DNA from: Bacteroidia bacterium
GTDB taxonomy: Bacteria > Bacteroidota > Bacteroidia > UKL13-3
Length of the DNA stretch: 64,000 nt
Direction of reading: 5' to 3'
NCBI GenBank assembly: GCA_025454975.1
Contig: JALONK010000014.1
Span: 1 to 64,000, forward strand
The translations under genes were made by a program, and so were the position numbers. Shown here in pieces: positions 27,881-35,687 of the stretch (positions are counted from its first letter, which is position 1; each line of letters begins with the position of its first letter). The notes beneath the pieces were generated by a model. The model was given only the letters and a program-made list of their open reading frames with translations. It did not search any database and was not told the DNA's origin.

Positions 27881-27904
27881 AACCGATTGATTATTCAATC
27901 GGTT
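27881..27904. terminator. Bidirectional terminator between the TM2 gene and the YidD operon
   Basis: AACCGATTGA (27881-27890), loop TTAT, TCAATCGGTT (27895-27904). This is a perfect 10-bp stem with T-runs after it on the plus strand and A-rich DNA before it. It serves the TM2 gene rightward and, at the 3' end of the membrane-protein gene (27891), the long minus-strand operon. Confidence 0.85.
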
Positions 27905-28703
27905 TTTTTTGTGTTTCAGCTTGAATAACTAGATTACGAATGGGAACATTTAATTTTTCTTGTATTACTTTATTGCGTTTATCTACCTTAGATATAGCAT
28001 AATTAATTCCGCCACTATAAAAAGAATAAGAAAATAAAAAACCTGTGAATATCCCTGTTGCATAATAACCATTGAGTACATTGTATCCCCCCCAAGCCAA
28101 ACCACTTAAAATGATAAATGCATTGATGGTTCCGTGGGTAAATTCACCAACGTAAATTTGACCGGTTCCCGGTAAAAATGTACTTAATCCTTCGGCCTTA
28201 ACCTCTGTTTTGAATTTACGTTTAAGAGGTAATTTAAACAATTGTTTAATCGCTGTTGAATCAATATTATTTATTCTCGCCCAGTTTAATGCAATGGGTA
28301 ATGCTTGTTTGTATTTACGTTGTTCAATCAAGCTAAGTATCAAAAAACCGAGTACTTGTTTATGATGCGAAGAATCTAGTTCTTGATATACCCTATTAAA
28401 TTCAAATTCAGCGTCTGCAAATTTCCCGCATAAATAACTACAAACACCTCTTTCAATCATGAAAAAATCCTTTTCTGATTCTAATTGCATCGGTTCATTA
28501 ATCCTTTGCAAGGTTGATAATGCAAGTGCAAAATTACCTTGTTGTTTTACATAATAATATTTACGAATAATCCACTGCTTCAACTCATCAATACTTCCGG
28601 CTTGATAAATTTGTTTTTCAAACCAAATGGTACTGTCTGATTGAGCATGAAGATTATTGCAAATAATTACGAAGAACAATATGCATTTGATTCTCCAATT
28701 CAT
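27891..28703 (-). CDS. Membrane protein of the YidD operon, paralogue of its neighbour (distal)
   Basis: 270 aa. It has a signal peptide (MNWRIKCILFFVIICNNLHA), a helical, TPR-like middle (about 40-160) and a membrane region beginning STFLPGTGQIYVGEFTHG (about 174-191) with two or three further hydrophobic helices. The G-x-GQ-x-Y-x-G turn resembles TM2/DUF5683-type proteins. The upstream gene encodes the same arrangement (PGLGKVYAGR), so the two are probable ancient duplicates. The start lies 50 bp inside the upstream gene, so translation is likely coupled. Function unknown; shared operon with an exported YidD suggests an envelope role. Confidence 0.72.
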   Translation of the reverse strand: MNWRIKCILFFVIICNNLHAQSDSTIWFEKQIYQAGSIDELKQWIIRKYYYVKQQGNFALALSTLQRINEPMQLESEKDFFMIERGVCSYLCGKFADAEFEFNRVYQELDSSHHKQVLGFLILSLIEQRKYKQALPIALNWARINNIDSTAIKQLFKLPLKRKFKTEVKAEGLSTFLPGTGQIYVGEFTHGTINAFIILSGLAWGGYNVLNGYYATGIFTGFLFSYSFYSGGINYAISKVDKRNKVIQEKLNVPIRNLVIQAETQKKPIE

Positions 28704-29505
28704 ATCTTGATGATAATACTTTTTTCCTTTTATTAGTTTTAACTGCTTTTATACTTCCATAAATATTGCCTAAATAAAAAACAGAGGCAATACCTGTGAA
28801 TAAAATAGATCTAGCCGACCCCAATCCTGAACGATTAATATTTTCAAAGGCAATGCCGAATAATGCACCGTTTTGAAGAAATGATGATAAGCCTTCATAT
28901 TTTCTGCCTGCATACACTTTACCAAGACCGGGTACTAACATTGATAAACCTCCTGCTAACCAAACCGATTTCTGTCGTGCAGCAATCTTAGGATACAATT
29001 CATATTTGATATATAATCTTGCTTCATGAAACCAATAAAGTGTATCTGTAATTTTAGTATCATACATTCGATATAAAGCTGTATCCTCCTTATGCAAGGC
29101 GATCATAGAATGATAAAACCACTTTAACTGTTGCTCTTCATCGGTAAGGTTAGTTAATGAATGCAGAGCACTGTCGGCCTTAACATATTGATTGATGATA
29201 ACATGAGAAATGGTTAGATAAATAATTGCTTTTTTAAAATAAACAGAAGATTCAGTTATTTGATGAAAACAACTATTGGCTTGTGAAAATTGCTTTAGCG
29301 AAAAATAATAGACTCCTAACTCATATAAGGCCGTATCATTTTTACAAACATCATTTTGATATTCCTTAAGATATAATTCAAGTTCAGTAGTTAATCGTTC
29401 TTGTTTAAGGTGAGTAAGGAATCCATAATCAAACGGAATTAAGCATTGAGCTGATGATAGATTTGCCAAAACAACACTTAAAAAGAAAAAGAAAACCTTA
29501 TTCAT
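28654..29505 (-). CDS. Membrane protein of the YidD operon, paralogue of its neighbour (proximal)
   Basis: 283 aa. The start at 29505 gives a signal peptide (MNKVFFFFLSVVLANLSSAQ). The next ~150 residues are helical and TPR-like (ELGVYYFSLKQFSQANSCF). The C-terminal part has the membrane block LAGGLSMLVPGLGKVYAGRK followed by two hydrophobic segments (about 215-265), then a basic tail. It overlaps YidD by 8 bp on one side and its paralogue by 50 bp on the other. No catalytic motif is visible. Both copies have their own signal peptide, which argues against a frameshifted single gene. Confidence 0.72.
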   Translation of the reverse strand: MNKVFFFFLSVVLANLSSAQCLIPFDYGFLTHLKQERLTTELELYLKEYQNDVCKNDTALYELGVYYFSLKQFSQANSCFHQITESSVYFKKAIIYLTISHVIINQYVKADSALHSLTNLTDEEQQLKWFYHSMIALHKEDTALYRMYDTKITDTLYWFHEARLYIKYELYPKIAARQKSVWLAGGLSMLVPGLGKVYAGRKYEGLSSFLQNGALFGIAFENINRSGLGSARSILFTGIASVFYLGNIYGSIKAVKTNKRKKVLSSRYELENQMHIVLRNYLQ

Positions 29506-29926
29506 AAAATGGAGTATCATCAAGGGTTCGTCCCTTATTGAAATCTTTATCTTTATACTCTAATGCAGATATACGATTACATCTTTGCATACGATCGGCT
29601 GTTAACAATACACCTCTTAAAAAACCAAATCGTTTGATTGAGCGCTTACTAAATTCAGAACAACTAGGATGATACAAACAACCGGCATTAATCTGACTTG
29701 ATAATACATTTTGGTAAACATACATAAGAGATGAAAACACAATAGTTACAGGATTAAACTTAGCGGCCTTTTTTGAAGAAGAAGTTAGGCTGGTGTAGCT
29801 TTTTCTGATATACACAGCAGTATCAGATGTAGCTGCATGATAAGAAGCAATTAATTGGTAATTCGATTGAGCACTTAATGTGAACCAACTACTTAACAAC
29901 GATATGAATAATATTATTGTTTTCAT
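29498..29926 (-). CDS. yidD: YidD-like protein with signal peptide
   Basis: 142 aa. The C-terminal half is a clear YidD (membrane insertion efficiency factor) domain: LMYVYQNVLSSQINAGCLYH then PSCSEFSKRSIKRFGFLRG (about 84-105), with both conserved Cys, then DRMQRC. Ordinary YidD is a ~70-85-aa cytoplasmic amphipathic protein encoded beside yidC and rnpA. Here the domain is preceded by a cleavable-looking signal peptide (MKTIILFISLLSSWFTLSAQ) and ~45 more residues, and the operon contains neither yidC nor rnpA. It is probably a periplasmic member with a different job. A canonical copy may exist elsewhere in the genome. Confidence 0.83.
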   Translation of the reverse strand: MKTIILFISLLSSWFTLSAQSNYQLIASYHAATSDTAVYIRKSYTSLTSSSKKAAKFNPVTIVFSSLMYVYQNVLSSQINAGCLYHPSCSEFSKRSIKRFGFLRGVLLTADRMQRCNRISALEYKDKDFNKGRTLDDTPFYE

Positions 29927-30639
29927 TAGTCATTTATTGGTTTAGCATTGGCAGGGACAGTAAAATCAAAATATTTACTGTCGGCTTGCTCATTTAATTT
30001 AAGGTTTGTAAACTCTGTTCGTTCAATAGAAGAATCTTTCTCTATATAATTTATTTGAGTTATAGTAAGTGGCAATGGTTGATAACCTACCAAAGTAAAG
30101 TTAGAAAAATAAACCTTCTTAACAGGATTACCTTTAGGGTTGGTAAATTTCAAAAAAATGGGCTTCCCCTTTTGGTAAACCAATTCAGCACCGGAAAAAT
30201 GTTTCATTAAATGTGCAGGCGACAACCATTTAGTGATTAGCAAATCATTTTCATACGACGATGATTGTCGAATAAATCCTTGAGTAGATAAGCCTAATTC
30301 ATTTTTATTATCAATCAAGAAATAGTACATCAGTGAAGTTTCTGTACTATACAAATAATGAAACTTTTTACTTACCTCATTCCGTTTTGGATTATATACC
30401 AATACATCACCTTTATTATTAGCAACAGATATTAATTCGACCGGAAGTTTAAGATGCGAAACCATTTTACCTGATGCGTTAAAATAAATATCACCTTGCA
30501 TGGTAAACAGCTTACCGGCATTTGTTTTACGAGTGAGCATTTGCAGGCTTAACTTTTCAAATTTGTTATTTGATTTAAACGATAAAACAAGTATTGCTAT
30601 TAACAATACAGAAAAGTTTTTACCTACATTTACTTTCAT
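29926..30639 (-). CDS. LolA-like periplasmic protein
   Basis: 237 aa. N-terminal hydrophobic segment (KNFSVLLIAILVLSF) as a signal peptide or anchor. The rest reads as a beta-rich fold resembling outer-membrane lipoprotein carrier/LolA-type half-barrels (FTMQGDIYFNASGKMVSHL, GDVLVYNPKRNEV, ending YFDFTVPANAKPI). The LolA-like reading rests on the NxNPKxxxV and FxFxxPxxA pattern and is moderate. Its start is 1 bp after the rny stop and its stop overlaps the YidD start codon by one base. The ATG at 30639 is preferred to the TTG at 30651 inside rny. Confidence 0.6.
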   Translation of the reverse strand: MKVNVGKNFSVLLIAILVLSFKSNNKFEKLSLQMLTRKTNAGKLFTMQGDIYFNASGKMVSHLKLPVELISVANNKGDVLVYNPKRNEVSKKFHYLYSTETSLMYYFLIDNKNELGLSTQGFIRQSSSYENDLLITKWLSPAHLMKHFSGAELVYQKGKPIFLKFTNPKGNPVKKVYFSNFTLVGYQPLPLTITQINYIEKDSSIERTEFTNLKLNEQADSKYFDFTVPANAKPIND

Positions 30640-30640
30640 A

Positions 30641-32182
30641 TTATTTGGCAAAATTCACTGAACGTTTTTCTCGAATAACGGTAATTTTTATTTGTCCCGG
30701 ATAAGTCATTTCCTTTTGTATTTGTTGGCTCATTTCAAATGATATTTGATCAGCCTGTACATCAGTAACTTTTTCTGACTCAACTATTACACGTAATTCT
30801 CTACCGGCTTGAATGGCATACGCTTTTTCAACGCCGTTGTAGGTTAGGGCAATATTTTCCAAATCTCTTAATCGCTTCATGTAGTTCTCACTGTCCTCTC
30901 TGCGTGCTCCGGGACGAGAACCTGAGATCGCATCACACGCCTGAATGATTGGCGATATTGCAGCATTCATCTCAATTTCATCATGGTGAGCACCGATTGC
31001 ATTAACAACATCCGGATGTTCTTTGTATTTCTCCGCAAGTTTCATTCCCAGCAATGCATGCGGAGTTTCGGCATCATCATCAGGTACTTTTCCAATATCA
31101 TGTAACAACCCGGCGCGTTTAGCTAACTTCACATTTAATCCTAATTCAGCGGCCATTGTCGCACATAAATGCGCTACCTCCCTACTGTGTTGTAACAAAT
31201 TTTGTCCGTAACTGCTTCTATAGCGCATACGACCAACCATTCTTATTAATTCAGGATGTAAGCCATGTATACCTAAATCAATACAAGTTCTTTCACCAAT
31301 TTCTACTACTTCTTCTTCTAATTGTTTTCTAGTTTTTGCAACTACCTCTTCAATACGTGCCGGATGAATACGACCATCTTGCACCAGACGATGTAAACTC
31401 AACCTGGCTATCTCTCTTCTTATCGGATCAAAACAAGATAAAATAATCGCTTCCGGCGTATCATCTACAATAATTTCTACTCCTGTTGCAGCCTCTAACG
31501 CACGTATATTCCTACCTTCTCTACCGATAATCCTACCTTTCATTTCATCGCTATCAATATTAAAAACAGATACCGAGTTTTCAATGGCATGCTCAGCAGC
31601 AGTGCGTTGAATGGTGTTTAAAATAATTTTCTTAGCTTCTTTACTTGCAGTTAATTTAGCTTCATCAACCACATCCTTTACAAAAGTCATGGCTTCAGTT
31701 GTAGCCTCTTTAGTTAGCGTTTCTACTAATTGCTTTTTAGCTTCATCAGCAGTTAATCCTGCAATTTTTTCTAATTGTTTTACCTGTCCGGCAATCTGCT
31801 TTTCAAGGTCTTCTTTCTTTTGAGCTAAAACCTCTTGTTGGCGTTGCAGATTTTGTTTGATTTGGTCTAATTCGGCATCTTTACGTTGGGTTTGTTCCAA
31901 CTTTTGATTCAAACTTTGCTCCTTCTGTTTGATTCTATTCTCTTGTTGCGAAATTTGTTGGTTACGTTGCATAACCTCTTTTTCATGCTCAGCCTTTAAC
32001 TGTAAAAACTTTTCTTTAGCCTCTAACTGACGGTTTTTTAGTAATAAATCACCCTTGCTTTGAGCTTCTTTAATTAATTCATCTGCTTTCTTTTTAAGCA
32101 GGTTTTGGTTAACAACATACATTAACCCGGCACCGGCGCCAATAGCCACCATGGCCACAATAATCAGTAATGCAATATCCAT
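30641..32182 (-). CDS. rny: Ribonuclease Y
   Basis: 513-aa membrane-anchored endoribonuclease. An N-terminal membrane helix ([20 protein letters not shown]) is followed by a long Lys/Glu/Gln coiled coil (about 30-190). The KH domain is [19 protein letters not shown] (about 208-226), and the HD domain has [13 protein letters not shown] (about 355-367) with the metal-binding His-Asp pair. It starts bulk mRNA decay at the membrane. The gene follows zapA after 61 bp and is the first of a run of overlapping genes down to 27.9 kb. Confidence 0.96.
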   Translation of the reverse strand: MDIALLIIVAMVAIGAGAGLMYVVNQNLLKKKADELIKEAQSKGDLLLKNRQLEAKEKFLQLKAEHEKEVMQRNQQISQQENRIKQKEQSLNQKLEQTQRKDAELDQIKQNLQRQQEVLAQKKEDLEKQIAGQVKQLEKIAGLTADEAKKQLVETLTKEATTEAMTFVKDVVDEAKLTASKEAKKIILNTIQRTAAEHAIENSVSVFNIDSDEMKGRIIGREGRNIRALEAATGVEIIVDDTPEAIILSCFDPIRREIARLSLHRLVQDGRIHPARIEEVVAKTRKQLEEEVVEIGERTCIDLGIHGLHPELIRMVGRMRYRSSYGQNLLQHSREVAHLCATMAAELGLNVKLAKRAGLLHDIGKVPDDDAETPHALLGMKLAEKYKEHPDVVNAIGAHHDEIEMNAAISPIIQACDAISGSRPGARREDSENYMKRLRDLENIALTYNGVEKAYAIQAGRELRVIVESEKVTDVQADQISFEMSQQIQKEMTYPGQIKITVIREKRSVNFAK

Positions 32183-32243
32183 TTGCAGTTTAATAATTTA
32201 ATAAATGATAGTAATGCCAGGTTATAAGCATTTGGCTGATGTG

Positions 32244-32528
32244 TCACACACCCTTTAATGACTCATTCAGAATATTAATTTCTTGAATGATTTCCTCTTT
32301 TAAGGTATTAGTTTCTTCCTGAAGTTTGATAAGTGTAGTAGCTAATTCTAATGCAGTCATACTTAACATATCCTGCTTATCTTTAACATCAAACTGGTTT
32401 GTCAACAGTTTTATCTTATCATTGATAAGCTTTGCAGCTTGCCTAACTACTACTTCTTCCTCAGGTGTAACCTTTAGAGGATATTGCCTTTCGGCTATAT
32501 TCACTTTTATGGATAACTCGTTTAACAA
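32244..32528 (-). CDS. zapA: Cell division protein ZapA
   Basis: 94 aa with the ZapA fold: N-terminal beta-hairpin (SIKVNIAERQYPLKVTPEEE, residues 5-24), then a helix (VRQAAKLINDKIKLL) and a long coiled-coil tail. It cross-links FtsZ filaments at the division ring. Usual length is about 95-110 aa. It is encoded between the coiled-coil gene (3 bp upstream) and rny. No 6S RNA was recognised in the 61-bp gap to rny, although that RNA accompanies zapA in proteobacteria. Confidence 0.85.
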   Translation of the reverse strand: MLNELSIKVNIAERQYPLKVTPEEEVVVRQAAKLINDKIKLLTNQFDVKDKQDMLSMTALELATTLIKLQEETNTLKEEIIQEINILNESLKGV

Positions 32529-32531
32529 AAG

Positions 32532-32828
32532 CTATTCGCTTAATAACCTGATGCTGTCATCAATTTGCCTGATATACGTTTTAAGCTCTTTTTTTAGTGC
32601 CCTAATTTCTTCAGGATTTAACGACAGCGTCTCGGCAAGTTTAACGATTTTATTTTGTGTTTGTAGCGTTTCTATCTCTTTTTTTTGCGACAAAATGATA
32701 TTTTTTGCGTTTTCAATCTGATTTTGAAGATGGAGTATTTCATGAGCTTGTTGCTCGTTTTGTTTAATTAATGACAATACCTTTGCCCTAACCACCTGTA
32801 ATTGTAATTTTATTTGATTGCCGGCCAT
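32532..32828 (-). CDS. Small coiled-coil protein upstream of zapA
   Basis: 98 aa, almost entirely heptad-repeat helix (VLSLIKQNEQQAHEILHLQ, then SQKKEIETLQTQNKIV) with a short C-terminal basic helix. No enzyme motif. Position directly before zapA (3-bp gap) and its ZapB-like makeup suggest a division-ring accessory, but sequence similarity to ZapB cannot be shown by eye. A weak promoter-like TTACTTTG is just upstream. Confidence 0.65.
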   Translation of the reverse strand: MAGNQIKLQLQVVRAKVLSLIKQNEQQAHEILHLQNQIENAKNIILSQKKEIETLQTQNKIVKLAETLSLNPEEIRALKKELKTYIRQIDDSIRLLSE

Positions 32829-32852
32829 GGTTGCAAAGTAAAATTAAATTTC

Positions 32853-33002
32853 TCAACTATGGTTAGGCCACTTCAACTTATCACCTGCTTTTGCTTTTCC
32901 AAAAATATACCCTAAGAAAAACGGAACAAATATCATTACCAAACCTATTAATGTTTGAATGTAAAAATCGCCAACTGCGGTGTAACCAATCCAAATTGTC
33001 AT
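32853..33002 (-). CDS. Small membrane protein, 49 aa
   Basis: The ATG at 33002 opens 49 codons. One hydrophobic helix (IQTLIGLVMIFVPFFLGYIF, residues 15-34) is followed by a basic, soluble tail (GKAKAGDKLKWPNHS). The pattern of one membrane segment and a short positively charged C-terminus is common in real small proteins and unlikely by chance, though no family is recognised. It lies alone in a 353-bp gap between the coiled-coil gene and the hydrolase gene, all on the minus strand. Confidence 0.5.
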   Translation of the reverse strand: MTIWIGYTAVGDFYIQTLIGLVMIFVPFFLGYIFGKAKAGDKLKWPNHS

Positions 33003-33181
33003 ACAGCGTAATTATTATTAAATGTAACAATGGTTAAAAAACAAACAGAAATTTAATGCACTAAATGGTTAATTATCCAGTATAAATGTTCTTTTTTGCT
33101 TTTAAAGTCGCAAAATTAATATTTTACCTAATAAATAATAATATATTTTAATAAACCGCTACTAAAACTTATAAATTTTAG
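33003..33181. other. AT-rich gap after the hydrolase operon
   Basis: About 180 bp, very AT-rich, with no ORF or clear hairpin. It must contain the promoter of the small membrane ORF and the end of the hydrolase operon. Confidence 0.35.
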
Positions 33182-34075
33182 TTAATTGCCAATTATAAAC
33201 ATTCTTAGTTTTTCTAAATAAGCAGTATAACCCATTACAGAAGGAAGGTTGTTATGAACCGCATTATCAACCCTGACAGCAACTCCTTTAGTTCCTTTAT
33301 AATTTTTAAACACCACTTCTCCATGTGTTTTAATACTTAAGAAATCATCTTTGGTTCCATGCAGCCACATGAATGGTTGATTAATTGACCTGATTTTATC
33401 TGCATTATTGATTTTATAATTGGTAAAGTAAGAACCGGGCAATGCTAAACCTGATGCATCATTTATCATCACCTGAGATGAAGCAAATGGCGCTTCTAAA
33501 ATAATTTTTGCCGGCGTTAATATTTTTTTACCTAAAGATATCTCACAAGCTGGTGCACTTCCTAAACTGTAGCCATATACAATCAACCTTTCGCTTTGCA
33601 ATCCTCGGGAAGCCAACCATTGCAACGCCGCGTCCGTATCTGCATATAAATTTTCTTCGCTAGGTTTTCCGGTACTTTTTCCGTATCCTCTGTAATCAAA
33701 CATTAATACTCCAAACCTATGATTAGGGACAATCTTTGATAGTAATTTGGCCCTACTCCAATACATGTCCATGTGATGCGCATTTCCATGACAATATAAA
33801 ATTACGGTATCTGTCGAAACCCGATCAATCGCACCTATATAAACACCATAGATGGTAGCTTCTCCATCACTACTCGAACTTGTAAAGGTGATGGGATGAA
33901 TTAAACTGTCGGGTATTAAATATTGTCCATTTAAATCGGCCAATTCTCTGGTTCCTGTATAGCTTTCAAATGCGTACGCCGCTATTTTTTTATTGTTAAA
34001 CAATTGATCATCTAATCGCAAACAGGAAGTAAAACCTAAACCCAAAATTATGACTAAAATAAGTTCACGTTTCAT
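33182..34075 (-). CDS. Alpha/beta-hydrolase lipoprotein
   Basis: 297 aa. Lipoprotein signal MKRELILVIILGLGFTSC. The hydrolase fold shows as ILYCHGNAHHMDMYW (oxyanion loop), FDYRGYGKSTG, the nucleophile elbow YGYSLGSAP (Ser at about 170), the acid loop WLHGTKDDFLS and a late His (VHNNLPS, about 278). It resembles the ABHD13/BEM46-like group of serine hydrolases. Substrate unknown. It is the last gene of an operon with the barrel-like lipoprotein (2-bp gap) and a DinB protein. Confidence 0.83.
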   Translation of the reverse strand: MKRELILVIILGLGFTSCLRLDDQLFNNKKIAAYAFESYTGTRELADLNGQYLIPDSLIHPITFTSSSSDGEATIYGVYIGAIDRVSTDTVILYCHGNAHHMDMYWSRAKLLSKIVPNHRFGVLMFDYRGYGKSTGKPSEENLYADTDAALQWLASRGLQSERLIVYGYSLGSAPACEISLGKKILTPAKIILEAPFASSQVMINDASGLALPGSYFTNYKINNADKIRSINQPFMWLHGTKDDFLSIKTHGEVVFKNYKGTKGVAVRVDNAVHNNLPSVMGYTAYLEKLRMFIIGN

Positions 34076-34077
34076 AG

Positions 34078-34749
34078 CTAAAATTTTTTAACCCAACCTA
34101 AATAAATACCTGTAGCACCGTAAGAAAACGGACTAATATAATCAACAACTAAATTTTGATTACTAATGCCGATGGCTAATTGCTTACATTCAATTTGCCA
34201 TTGATGCCTTGGAGTTGATAACAATACCCCAATTTGAAATGATGGTAAAAAAATATTCGGCTGAGGTTCTTGATGTGCCCGCATGGATTGTAACTCAACC
34301 CAAGTATTAAATCCCGAATAAATCGTGTGCTGTTTATCCTTTCCCCATTTACGATAAATATTTATCTCCGGTGTTGGATAAATCCTTCCGGTTCCTGTCC
34401 AAATATCCACCATAGCATGGGTATGCATTCCAACAGAAATACCGGGTAACCAAACCTTTGGCTTTAACAATCCATAGGTTATTCCAACATCGGTTTGTAA
34501 CACCCCAAATAAGCTTGATGTTACATGAAACGATGCATGTATTGTTGTTTTTGATGTTATACCATAAGCTCCATATATTGATGATAAAGGAAGTACAACC
34601 GGAGCTTTGCCTAATTTCACCACTGCTCCACCCAAATTAGCACCAATGGCTTTCTCTCCTTTTTTTAAAGGTTCAACTATCCTCACAGGATTGCATGCGA
34701 ATATGGCTAAACCTATACCACCTACAATAATAGCTTGTTTCAATTTCAT
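34078..34749 (-). CDS. Lipoprotein, probable outer-membrane beta-barrel
   Basis: 223 aa. Signal with lipobox (MKLKQAIIVGGIGLAIFAC). The remainder alternates hydrophobic and polar residues in short stretches (KTTIHASFHVTSSLFG, TDVGITYGLLKPKVWLPG, SFQIGVLLSTPRHQWQ) and ends in an aromatic residue (GIYLGWVKKF), as expected of an outer-membrane barrel. No named family recognised. It overlaps the DinB stop by 4 bp and precedes the hydrolase. Confidence 0.6.
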   Translation of the reverse strand: MKLKQAIIVGGIGLAIFACNPVRIVEPLKKGEKAIGANLGGAVVKLGKAPVVLPLSSIYGAYGITSKTTIHASFHVTSSLFGVLQTDVGITYGLLKPKVWLPGISVGMHTHAMVDIWTGTGRIYPTPEINIYRKWGKDKQHTIYSGFNTWVELQSMRAHQEPQPNIFLPSFQIGVLLSTPRHQWQIECKQLAIGISNQNLVVDYISPFSYGATGIYLGWVKKF

Positions 34750-35183
34750 AATGTTCGTCTGAAGGCTATATAGTCGGTGGAAGGTACCTTAATTTGATTA
34801 CTACTCCATAATTGAGCAACTTGTGCCCGATGATAAGTTGCATGATTGATGATATGATAAATTATATCGTAAACTGAATTTGTAAATACTAAACCCGATA
34901 GGTTCCTGTAAGTTATCAATTCATTCAATGATTTTTTATTTACCAACTCACTTGTATGCTCCATATTTATTTGATGCCGGTTAATCAACTCGTCTACAGA
35001 ATGCTCATCAAACGTACCAATAATTACATCCTTGTTTAGTATTCGATTATTCCAAATGGTATGTGCATTAATAAGGTGCGACATTAAATATTTCGTTTTA
35101 TGTACCTCATTTACCTGTAATACTTCTAAATATTTCAGGTTAGCAAAATCATGATACGCCAGCAAATGTATTAATTGCTCCAT
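34746..35183 (-). CDS. DinB-family protein
   Basis: 145 aa, four-helix DinB/YfiT-like fold. Metal-ligand His residues appear in MSHLINAHTIW (about 34-44) and in HIINHATYHRAQVAQLW (about 110-126), the usual H...HxxxH pattern. Many DinB proteins are thiol-dependent transferases or have no known activity. First gene of an operon with the barrel-like lipoprotein and the hydrolase. A second DinB gene is at 57.4 kb. Confidence 0.75.
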   Translation of the reverse strand: MEQLIHLLAYHDFANLKYLEVLQVNEVHKTKYLMSHLINAHTIWNNRILNKDVIIGTFDEHSVDELINRHQINMEHTSELVNKKSLNELITYRNLSGLVFTNSVYDIIYHIINHATYHRAQVAQLWSSNQIKVPSTDYIAFRRTL

Positions 35184-35253
35184 ACTGCAAGCTACTTAAA
35201 GAAAACCTAAATAAAAAAAGTGAAAAATGAGTTGAGTGAACAGAACTGAGCAA

Positions 35254-35281
35254 AAAAAGCCACGAGGTTTCGTGGCTTTTT
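35254..35281. terminator. Terminator of the citrate synthase-lptE-secG run
   Basis: AGCCACGA (35258-35265), loop GGTT, TCGTGGCT (35270-35277), with A-run before and T-run after that extend the stem. It lies 49 bp beyond the secG stop on the minus strand and should work in both directions. Confidence 0.85.
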
Positions 35282-35329
35282 CAATTTTATAATATACCTG
35301 AAAGATTTGTTCAGGTGTTAATTTGCTTT

Positions 35330-35683
35330 TTACTTAGGTTCTTGATTCTGTGCCGGGTTTTGAGCCGGAGCAGGATTTGGTGCAGGCGTAGTAGGAACTG
35401 AGGTGTTTTCAATTTTATCTTTCAAGCGGGATTCAGGTGTATTTTCGGTTCCTGCTTCTGATGATGGTCTTAAAAAATTGCTGCTTAAAGAGAACACAAT
35501 TAACACGATTGCTAAACCCCAAGTGGCTTTTTCTATAAAATCACTGCTACGTTTTACACCCATGATTTGGTTTGGCGCTGCAAAGTTTGAAGCTATTCCG
35601 CCTCCTTTTGGGTTTTGAATCAACACTACCAAAATAAGCAATAAACAAACAATAACAGTTAAAATTGATAATACTAAATACAT
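35330..35683 (-). CDS. secG: Preprotein translocase subunit SecG
   Basis: 117 aa. Two membrane segments (LVLSILTVIVCLLLILVVLI at 3-22 and about 50-72) flank the conserved loop QNPKGGGIASNFA, the SecG signature. A Pro/Ala/Gln-rich tail (APNPAPAQNPAQNQ) is common in Bacteroidota SecG. It helps SecYE during translocation. It follows the TPR gene by 4 bp; lptE, TPR, secG is a conserved order in the phylum. Confidence 0.92.
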   Translation of the reverse strand: MYLVLSILTVIVCLLLILVVLIQNPKGGGIASNFAAPNQIMGVKRSSDFIEKATWGLAIVLIVFSLSSNFLRPSSEAGTENTPESRLKDKIENTSVPTTPAPNPAPAQNPAQNQEPK

Positions 35684-35687
35684 ATTT

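Noticed and set aside
27891-29505. The two neighbouring membrane proteins as one frameshifted gene
   Set aside because: Each has its own signal peptide and full domain order, and the overlap is 50 bp with complete N- and C-termini; they are paralogues.
32183-32243. 6S RNA next to zapA
   Set aside because: Only 61 bp separate zapA from rny and no 6S-like long hairpin is visible.
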